Shown piece by piece: positions 5,900-13,100 of a DNA stretch of 15,704 bases. Location of the stretch: assembly GCA_031259095.1 (NCBI GenBank), contig JAIRLW010000009.1:1-15704 (forward strand), read 5' to 3'. The translations under genes were made by a program, and so were the position numbers. The number at the start of each line of letters is the position of its first letter. The first letter of the stretch is position 1. The notes beneath the pieces are model-generated. The model had not been told where the DNA came from. It searched no databases and saw only the letters and a list, made by a program, of their open reading frames with translations. This DNA comes from Planctomycetaceae bacterium. GTDB taxonomy: Bacteria; Planctomycetota; Planctomycetia; Pirellulales; Thermoguttaceae.

Positions 5900-7375
5900 T
5901 TAGCGTCGCAGCCGATAGATAGAAACCCGAAACAGCCAAGGATAACCGCCGCCAGCGGGATTGGCAGACGGCGCCGGAAATTGCATCACGTACTTACCTT
6001 GACGATGTAACTCTGTTTGGAGTTTCAACAGAACAGAAGGTTCACGCACCATGCCGTTCATTTGAATCAATCCTGAAAATCGTGCGTTATTTTCCAGCGT
6101 CGAAAACGACATTTGGGTAACCACCAAATCCTGATCGCCGGGCAACACCAGTAAAAGTTCTTTCAATTCGTCCAGCCACAAAACATTTTGTATTTCCCAA
6201 TTTCGCGCTTGACGCAGAACATTGAAACCGGGTTGAATTTGTTGAAGTTGAGCGAAAACTTTTTGATGTTCCTCTTTCACCCGAACCAACTCCGCCTCCA
6301 TACCGCGAACAACTTCACGATTCCAGTAATAAAGTCCCAAACCGCAAATGCCAAGAAAAACCGCCGCCAGAAATATTGAACGAAAATAATTAGGCGGTCT
6401 AGGCGCATCTTTAGTATGTAAAAGATCAACACTGTTTTTCGCCGCCGTCTGCTGTTCCCAAAGAAGTCCTAGAAGCGGAGCGAAACATTCCGGTTGATCG
6501 GGAATGATAGCGGTGTGAACGCCGGAAATCTGAAACGGATTGATAACCGAAACTTCCAATGCTTGTTCAGTTAACACCTGAACCAACGGTTTCCAATCTT
6601 CTTCGTTACCGAATAAAATAATTTTTTTTACCGTTTGTCCTGTAACGCTTTCGTCGCCGATCATCACTGTCCGTCCTATTTCGTCGGCAATTCTGTCCAC
6701 GATTTCCGTAAACCGCAACTGATCCGGTAATCGGAACGAGCGAACCGAAAGAATTTGTTTTCCCTCCGAAAGAACAAGATCAACATCGTTTTCAACAACA
6801 TGAACAATCAAACACGGTTCAAAATGTTCCGGCGCCGTTTCGGAGTGAAACAGCAGCGCGGCAACCGCAAGAGATTTCAGTCCAATAAAGTGCGGCGAAC
6901 AACCAATTGATCGAAACGCTCGAACCAACGATTGACGATAAGAAAGCGGAATCGTTGCCGCTAAAATTTTCCGGTTTTCTTCCGACGCATTGCCGAGAAC
7001 CAGATAATCGAGCGGATCGTGTTCCGAAAAACCGGAGAGTTCCCGCAACACCTGATTTTTCAACAAGACAGGAATTTCCGGTTCAGTGCAAGGCGGAAGC
7101 GTTTGATAGAGTAATTCGACTTTGCTGCGGTCGAGGCAAAGCAACAACGGACAAGAACCAATTCGTTCTTCTTTAAGAATGTTACGAAGTACGGCAATCA
7201 GATTTGGAAGTTCATTTGATTTCGACAGTTTTTCGGGATGGTGATCTTTTTTTGCCGAAGTGTCGTCGATAACGGCAACACCTGCTTTTTGAACCGTTAC
7301 TCCGCCTCCTCGCTGCAAAGACGCCAGTAAATAACGACATTCGGTATTGCTCCAGTCAATGGCCAAAAAACGCAT
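5900..7375 (-). CDS. PilM/PilN-like fusion (pilus or secretion platform protein)
   Basis: A 491-residue protein with two parts. Residues 1 to about 310 have the layout of PilM/GspL actin-like ATPase domains: a first strand motif MRFLAIDWSNTECRYLLAS, a second strand pair near 188-212 (CLIVHVVENDVDLVLSEGK) and a third near 250-257 (KKIILFGN). A membrane segment follows at about 332-350 (RSIFLAAVFLGICGLGLYY), then a short coiled coil (about 353-392) and a ferredoxin-like C-terminal region (about 400-490) as in PilN/GspL. Type IV pilus systems usually encode PilM and PilN separately, while GspL of type II secretion joins such parts. The protein should link the cytoplasmic ATPase side to the inner-membrane platform. 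The actin-like nucleotide motifs are weak, so ATP binding is uncertain. It lies 42 bp downstream of the small membrane-protein gene and is probably co-transcribed with it. No Shine-Dalgarno is evident. Confidence 0.7.
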   Translation of the reverse strand: MRFLAIDWSNTECRYLLASLQRGGGVTVQKAGVAVIDDTSAKKDHHPEKLSKSNELPNLIAVLRNILKEERIGSCPLLLCLDRSKVELLYQTLPPCTEPEIPVLLKNQVLRELSGFSEHDPLDYLVLGNASEENRKILAATIPLSYRQSLVRAFRSIGCSPHFIGLKSLAVAALLFHSETAPEHFEPCLIVHVVENDVDLVLSEGKQILSVRSFRLPDQLRFTEIVDRIADEIGRTVMIGDESVTGQTVKKIILFGNEEDWKPLVQVLTEQALEVSVINPFQISGVHTAIIPDQPECFAPLLGLLWEQQTAAKNSVDLLHTKDAPRPPNYFRSIFLAAVFLGICGLGLYYWNREVVRGMEAELVRVKEEHQKVFAQLQQIQPGFNVLRQARNWEIQNVLWLDELKELLLVLPGDQDLVVTQMSFSTLENNARFSGLIQMNGMVREPSVLLKLQTELHRQGKYVMQFPAPSANPAGGGYPWLFRVSIYRLRR

Positions 7376-7417
7376 GATTGATAGTCGTAACGTGTTGAGA
7401 GTTACTCAGGATTCGTC

Positions 7418-7909
7418 CTAAAGATCGAGGTTGGAATCAAAACGTAATTCGATAAGTTGCCATGAGGTTCCCGTTGAACCTTGCAAAGATGATTTACGGT
7501 AAAAAGTAAAAGTCCAAATCACCGGATAATATTCACCTTTCAAAATATAACGCATCAACACAATATCTTTTCCAATCGATTTGCTATGATACTGTTCATA
7601 AGTATGAAATTCGCCAACGTGTTTTTTTGTTTCATCCAGTTTGGTTCGTATTTCGGCAACCGGAGCCGACGAAGAACCAAGAGGACTTTGAAGGAGTAAA
7701 TCTTCAAAAGCGTTTGTTGTATTTCCGTTAATGAGTTGAACGAAAAAAGCACGGATTTTGTCTTCTAATTCTTTGTGGGAATTATCTATCACCGGTTGTG
7801 CCTCTGCCGGACGCAACAACATGGAAGGTAAAAATAACAAGAACAGAAACAACAAAAGTGTTCCGCCGCCGAGCAAATACTGTAATCGCCGTATATTTTG
7901 TTTACTCAT
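7418..7909 (-). CDS. Membrane-anchored protein, NTF2-like fold possible (163 aa)
   Basis: A basic N-terminus (MSKQNIRRLQ) precedes one strong membrane segment (about 11-33, LLGGGTLLLFLFLLFLPSML). The remaining 130 residues are extracytoplasmic, with an N-terminal helix (KELEDKIRAFFVQLINGNTTNAFEDLL) and then antiparallel strands ending YPVIWTFTFYRK and WQLIELRFDSNLDL. Helices followed by a WTFTFYR strand recall NTF2-like/DUF3887-type stress or envelope proteins, but I do not claim a family. It is the first gene of a two-gene leftward unit with the PilM/PilN-like fusion, which suggests an accessory role in the same envelope machine. A TTGACA-17-CATAAT promoter lies about 75 bp upstream. Confidence 0.65.
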   Translation of the reverse strand: MSKQNIRRLQYLLGGGTLLLFLFLLFLPSMLLRPAEAQPVIDNSHKELEDKIRAFFVQLINGNTTNAFEDLLLQSPLGSSSAPVAEIRTKLDETKKHVGEFHTYEQYHSKSIGKDIVLMRYILKGEYYPVIWTFTFYRKSSLQGSTGTSWQLIELRFDSNLDL

Positions 7910-7927
7910 GGAAAATCTGCCAAACCG

Positions 7928-7955
7928 TTGACAACTAATGAAAATAGGACATAAT
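7928..7955 (+). promoter_or_regulatory. Candidate rightward promoter for pdxJ
   Basis: TTGACA (7928-7933) and CATAAT (7950-7955) with a 16-bp spacer. It would give pdxJ a leader of about 220 nt that includes the whole palindromic repeat copy 3. Confidence 0.45.
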
Positions 7956-7982
7956 GTCGTACCATTTCAACACGGACAAGCG

Positions 7983-8011
7983 ATTATGACGAAACCAAAC
8001 CATATTGTCAA
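7983..8011 (-). promoter_or_regulatory. Candidate leftward promoter for the PilM-like unit
   Basis: On the minus strand TTGACA (8011-8006) and CATAAT (7988-7983) with an ideal 17-bp spacer. Transcription would begin near 7976, giving a leader of about 67 nt for the gene starting at 7909. Confidence 0.6.
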
Positions 8012-8024
8012 GAGATTGAAATAA

Positions 8025-8146
8025 TTTGTCCTCCCTTCGTCTCCAATGTCCCTATCGTCCCATTTGTCCCTGAGCCGAATATTTACCGAATATTTTAGGA
8101 ACAATAGGAACAATAGGGACACTAAGGACTAATGGGACATTAAGAG
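8025..8146. repeat. 9-bp-periodic palindromic element, copy 3 (core only)
   Basis: Left-arm units start at 8028, 8039, 8048, 8057 and 8066 (11, then 9-bp steps). The right arm is five consecutive 9-bp units from 8096 to 8140 (TAGGAACAA twice, TAGGGACAC, TAAGGACTA, ATGGGACAT). It carries one more unit per arm than copy 1. The GGAATCTCTAAAAA-type ends seen in the other copies are not recognisable here. It lies in the divergent spacer between the PilM-like unit and pdxJ. Confidence 0.65.
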
Positions 8147-8183
8147 TAATCTTCCCTAAACCCCAATCCCTAAAACCTTAAAA

Positions 8184-8918
8184 ATGATAGAACTTGGCGT
8201 AAATATTGATCACATTGCGACAGTTCGACAGGCGCGTCGAACAGTGGAGCCTGATCCGGTGTGGGCGGCGGTGATGTCGGAACTTGGCGGCGCCGATGGA
8301 ATTACGGTGCATCTGCGCGAAGACCGCCGACATATCAATGATCGTGATGTGGCGTTGCTTCGGGAAACGGTACGATGTAAATTGAATCTTGAAATGGCGT
8401 GTGTTGAGGAAATTGTGAAAATTGCCTGTAAAACGCTTCCGAATCAGGCGACTCTTGTTCCTGAACGCCGTGAAGAAATCACCACCGAAGGCGGTCTTGA
8501 AGTTACCGGTCAGACCGACACGGTTCAAAAAATTGTCCAACGTCTTCAAGATTGTGGAATCGTGGTGAGTTTGTTCCTTGATCCCGATTTGAAACAGATT
8601 GAGTCGGGAATCCAAACCGGTTGTAACGCGATTGAAATTCACACCGGACGCTATGCGTTGGCGAAAAACGATCATGCCCGAAATATTGAATTAACAAGGA
8701 TTTGCGACGCCGGTAAAATGATTGCCGACGCCGGACTGCGACTTCATGCCGGTCACGGTTTAACATACCACAATGTTTTGCCGATAGCCGAAATTCCTAA
8801 AATGCAGGAATTGAATATCGGTCACAGTATTATTTCGCGTGCTTTCATGTTTGGTCTCAAGGAAGCGGTTGCGGAAATGAAACGCTTGATCCGGTCTGTT
8901 CCCGATGTTCGCGGATAA
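8184..8918 (+). CDS. pdxJ: Pyridoxine 5'-phosphate synthase
   Basis: PdxJ condenses 3-amino-2-oxopropyl phosphate with 1-deoxy-D-xylulose 5-phosphate to form pyridoxine 5'-phosphate, the ring-closing step of the DXP-dependent vitamin B6 pathway in the cytoplasm. The 244 residues are close to the usual length. Family signatures are present: [15 protein letters not shown] (5-19, catalytic Asp9-His10 and the phosphate-binding Arg), [12 protein letters not shown] (40-51), LNLEMA (68-73), [10 protein letters not shown] (149-158), LHAGHGLTY (188-195, with the conserved His191), and [10 protein letters not shown] (211-220). No active-site residue is obviously missing. No Shine-Dalgarno precedes the ATG. 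The 3' end overlaps the convergent GH29 gene by 62 bp. Confidence 0.97.
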   Translation: MIELGVNIDHIATVRQARRTVEPDPVWAAVMSELGGADGITVHLREDRRHINDRDVALLRETVRCKLNLEMACVEEIVKIACKTLPNQATLVPERREEITTEGGLEVTGQTDTVQKIVQRLQDCGIVVSLFLDPDLKQIESGIQTGCNAIEIHTGRYALAKNDHARNIELTRICDAGKMIADAGLRLHAGHGLTYHNVLPIAEIPKMQELNIGHSIISRAFMFGLKEAVAEMKRLIRSVPDVRG

Positions 8919-9948
8919 GTTTTCCGATGTCCTGTAATGTTTTAACGTCAACTTCGCGGAGTTTGCCGTCATAATCGGGTCCCGCGTCAATTGAAAAAAT
9001 ATTCCCGTACTTGACCGCACCAAGATAATCGTCAAAAAGTTTCTGCGCCGGATGCGCTAACCGGTCATGCTTCGGTAACGAATAGAACCACATCGCGCCG
9101 CCTTCGTGCGGCGGCAAAATCGGATACGTAAACTCCGCTATCTTCCAGTTTTGTTTTCCGCCTTTGAAATTTAGCTGAGGTCCTGCCGCCGACGCGTCTT
9201 CAAGCGGTCCCGGCTTGCCCATTTCGCCGAGGCGGATGTCTGCCGTTGACTGGTCGCCGTTATTGTATCCGATGAAACAGTCGGGCTGGAACTGTTTGCA
9301 CCATGCGGTCGTTTCCTCGCGGCTCAATCCGCCTGTTCCGACGGCATAGTCGAACCAGATGTATTCGATTGCGCCGTATTGGGTCAACAATTCTTTCAAC
9401 TGCGCCTTTTTCATTTCGGGATTACTGCCGCCCTTGCCTCCCGCGCCGTCCTCCGCGCCGGGGAAAGTCCAGTCGCCCTCCGAAAAATACAGCGCGAGTT
9501 TGATTCCATATTTATCGCACGATTTCCGAAGTTCCGCCAAAACATCTTTGCCTAACGGAGCATTCGTAACTTTACGCTCGGTTGTTTGGGTATCCCAAAG
9601 ACAAAAGCCGTCGTGATGTTTTGTCAGGAATAAAATGTAACCCATTTCGGCGTCTTTGGCTGTTTTTACCCATTGGTCGGTATCAACATTTTTTGCCGGA
9701 AATAGTTTATCGTAATCCGTTCTTTTCGCAACGCCGCCCGTCCACTCGCGACCGGAAAACGTACTGAACGACCAGCAGATAAACATTCCCCACCGCAGGT
9801 CTTTCAGTTCCTGCACACGTTGTTCGGAAACAACACGAGCGGCAGTTTTTTCTTGTGAGAATGCGGATAACGGGCAACTGATAAAATACAGCAGACACAA
9901 CGCAATCCCGCAAACTACGCATACTTCAAAAATAGTTTTTCGTTTCAT
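8857..9948 (-). CDS. Secreted GH29-type alpha-L-fucosidase
   Basis: The 363-residue protein has an N-terminal signal peptide (basic MKRK, then a hydrophobic core to about residue 30, with likely cleavage near AFS-QE). The rest fits the GH29 catalytic barrel: [19 protein letters not shown] (about 51-69), the KHHDGF motif (about 110-115), YIWFDYA with the expected nucleophile Asp at about 200, and [10 protein letters not shown] near the end of the barrel. GH29 enzymes hydrolyse alpha-L-fucosides with retention. The usual motif FIHWG reads FICWS here, so the fucose-contacting His is replaced, which makes the exact specificity uncertain. There is no C-terminal beta-sandwich. The start is ATG 9948, not the TTG two codons upstream, because AAAGGA lies 8 nt before the ATG. 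The last ~20 codons overlap pdxJ on the other strand. Confidence 0.85.
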   Translation of the reverse strand: MKRKTIFEVCVVCGIALCLLYFISCPLSAFSQEKTAARVVSEQRVQELKDLRWGMFICWSFSTFSGREWTGGVAKRTDYDKLFPAKNVDTDQWVKTAKDAEMGYILFLTKHHDGFCLWDTQTTERKVTNAPLGKDVLAELRKSCDKYGIKLALYFSEGDWTFPGAEDGAGGKGGSNPEMKKAQLKELLTQYGAIEYIWFDYAVGTGGLSREETTAWCKQFQPDCFIGYNNGDQSTADIRLGEMGKPGPLEDASAAGPQLNFKGGKQNWKIAEFTYPILPPHEGGAMWFYSLPKHDRLAHPAQKLFDDYLGAVKYGNIFSIDAGPDYDGKLREVDVKTLQDIGKLIREHREQTGSSVSFPQPLP

Positions 9949-9956
9949 TGTCAATT

Positions 9957-9962
9957 TCCTTT
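9957..9962 (-). promoter_or_regulatory. Shine-Dalgarno AAAGGA deciding the GH29 start
   Basis: The site is 8 nt before the ATG at 9948 but only 2 nt before the upstream in-frame TTG at 9954, so ATG is the supported start. Confidence 0.65.
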
Positions 9963-10006
9963 CTGAATCCTGAGAAGGATTCGTTCATTGTAAACAAATT
10001 CATTAG

Positions 10007-10140
10007 GGAATCTCTAAAAATACCATTTGCCCAAAAATATTGATTATTTGTCCCATTAATCCCTATCATCCTTAATGCCTTTATAAAAAAGGACTTTAAA
10101 GACAATAGGGGCATTAGGGACATTAAGGACAAATGATTTT
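10007..10140. mobile_element. 9-bp-periodic palindromic element, copy 4 (left end only)
   Basis: Left-arm units start at 10050, 10059, 10068 and 10077. Right-arm GGAC-like cores start at 10091, 10100, 10109, 10118 and 10127. All steps are exactly 9 bp. The left end GGAATCTCTAAAAATA is at 10007-10022. No inverted right end is found before the stop codon of the next gene at 10171. The copy fills the spacer between the two glycosidase genes. Confidence 0.7.
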
Positions 10141-10170
10141 TCATAAAATTTTGCGGTTAAAAAACGAATT

Positions 10171-13100
10171 TTAAAAGAAGTATATTTTAACGGGACCAAT
10201 CAGACCGGATTCGGTTTTGCCGAGATATCTGGTTGGGATTGTTAGGTAGTGATTGCCAAGCGTGTTATAGATTTCTACTTCAATCTTGTTTTCTCCGGTT
10301 TGGAGAAATTCTTTGATTTCAAAAGTCCAAGGAGCCGCAACTCTTGTCCCAACTTCTCGACCATTCACAAAAACTTGCGCCGACGAAACAACACGTCCCA
10401 AATCAAGCGTAATATGTTCGCTGTTTTGCAATTCTTTCGACGTTACGGAAAACTGCTTGCCGTAACGAATTCCACCGCTAAATGTTCGCAAGCCCGAAAT
10501 TTTTGTCCAATCGCCAAGCGGAATCTCGCCCTCTTCACACTTGAATTTCACCGGCTCCGAAAAAATATCGCCGCCATATTTACCGCCATTTCCCCAAGCG
10601 GAAAGCGTTACGTTTGCCCCCGACTTTTTGAATTGATCACGAATAATAGATACCGACTTGCCCTCGTTTTGCAGCGATACGATATTTTGCAGCGATACGA
10701 TATTATTTAAAGTACCTAATTCCCTGCCGTTATCGTTACCATTGATTGTTTCAAGAACCATTGAAGTAACGCCGCTTGGAACTGTGATTTCTTTTGTTCC
10801 CGGCGCGGTTTGGAAACGATAAAAACACGTTATGGTTTTTCCGGCAAAGACGTCAAACGGAAGAATCCCCAAATGTAATCGGTTCGACTTCACATCAAAC
10901 CACCGCATCGCCAACGTTCCGGTTGTTTCATGTTGAACGCCGTCCAACTCCGTCGCATTGATTGTTGGAGGTCCCATCGTCGGGTGAGTTGCCCAAAGAC
11001 TTCCGGCAAACGGCGAAAGTTCAACAGCACGTTTCCACGACGAATCATCAAAATCAGGTTGCGTCCAATTGTCTTTGGGGGTTTCCGTACAAATCCAATC
11101 TTTATTTGTCGCCAGCAAAACCGCGCCGGAATCTTTCGCGTCTCTTGTCCGTAACTCCGCAATCAATCCGCGTTGACCGCCGCCGTTGAATGTTTCGACA
11201 GCAATCACGTTTTTACCTTTTTGCAAGATTTTTGAAACGTCGAAATTTTGAATCTGATTCCACGTCTTACCACCGCCAAGATATTTTCCATTTAACCAGA
11301 TTTTGAAATTGTCGTCCGCAGTAATCGCAATTGACGCAAGTTCGAATGATATTGTTTCGGGCAAATTGAACGAACGGCGAAAATAAGCGTTTCCATCGCC
11401 TTCGGCGTTCCAAATCCAAACGGAAGAGTTGTGCATTGTTGTCCGTGTGAAATTATCGCCTTGCACGGCTTCTTTGGCAAACGAAGAATCAGACGGCACA
11501 ACCACAAAATATCCCGTTCCCACGTTGTCATAACGCAACAATAACGGATTCGCGCCGGTGTTGAGTGTTACGGACTTATCGGACAAGTTGATTGGTTTTC
11601 CGTTAAGCCATGCCGCCGCCGGTTTCATGCCGCCGACGAGAATAATTCCTTTTGTTGTCTTTAATGTTTCTGAAACTAAAACCGTTGTCCAAAGATAATA
11701 TCGCGTTCCTTCCGGTTCGGATTGACGCACGGTTTGCAAGTGTCCGGCGGTCGCGTATCTGCCAAGCCGGATAAATTCATCGTACATATTTTCCTTCAGA
11801 CCGTGATAGCCTTGATGTCCCGCATCGCCTTCAACTCCGTATTGCCACGAAAAATCATAGTCCTTCCAAGCGTAACTTTTCCCGCCGATTTCTATCGGCT
11901 TTTCGGGATACTCGTTGATCTTCAACAATTCCAATTCGAGCTGTTGTTGCGTTTGTTCGTTCATTTTTTCGGGCAACGCGCCGAGTTGTCGGAATTTCGG
12001 ACCGAAGCCGTAGGTTTGCGAACGCCAGGTCAAATTGGAAAAATCGCCAAGAACGCGATTTCGCGTCAAGTCATAAGCGTATTGAAATTGTCGTGCTTCC
12101 GCGCCGATCAATTCATCTTTTTTGGCGGGCAAACGGAAATCGCCGAAGGTATTGTCCAATGTCGGAATGATTCGACTTGACCAATTGCCGTCAAGAACAA
12201 TCGTTTTTTGCGGCGCGGCGTTTTTATTTTCCGTGTTGTTTTCTGTGATGTTTTCTGTTTTTATCGCAGTTTTTCCGTCGGGCGAAAACGCAACAATCAC
12301 AAGTTCGTTCGCTGTATTGGTCAAACGGAATCTTGTCACGGTTTCATTTTGTTCGAGGACTTCGAGCGGTTTTCGTTGACCTGTCCACACGTCCCAGAGT
12401 TCCGGTTTGCCCGAACTTCGGACAACACATTCCGCGCTTTCGGGCAAACGATAAAACGCGTAAACATCGTTGTCCGCAATTTTGCGATGAACAAAATACA
12501 ACATTGATTTCGCATCTTTCACAACGACATCCTGCACGAATGCTTCACGGATTGCATTTAGCGCGTCGGCGGGATTTTGGAAACGGAATTTTTCGGGCAA
12601 CTGTTCGGCGAGTTTCTGAACTTCGGGATCGTTTGCGCCTTGCCTGTCGGAAAATTGGGGCGTCTCGCCGAGCGTAACGACAATTCCGCCCGCTTGGGCA
12701 AACGCGGCCGCTTTCTCCAACATCGAATGCCGAATCGCTTTCGGGTTCGGCAACACAAGAACGCGGTAAGATTCTCCGGCAATATTCAGCCGTCCGTTTT
12801 TGATTTCGGCTTTGTTGACGGATTCAAAATCAATGAAGTCCGTGTCGATTTTATTTTTGTACAAAGTCTCAACCATTGCAAACGCCAGATCACGCGATTT
12901 GTTCCCGTCAATTCCCGCCTGCGCTGGCGCGACCGGATACCAAACCGCAACGTCGCAAACATGGTTTCCTTGCGTCATCAAATAGGCGAGTCGTTGTTCC
13001 GCGTCCATGAACGTTTTGAAATGTTTCCAATACGGCATTCGCCAATGATTGCAAGGCGGCGCCCATTCCCACCATCCGCCGTGCGTCGAATAATAAAGCC

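Noticed and set aside
5553..5903. 116-codon open frame overlapping the 70-aa candidate
   Set aside because: It runs through the candidate terminator hairpin and overlaps the end of the convergent gene. The frame starting at 5606 has the better composition and ends before the hairpin.
8025..8146. Palindrome as a standard intrinsic terminator
   Set aside because: No T-run follows the right arm on either strand and the stem is far longer than typical. The same structure also occurs upstream of genes.
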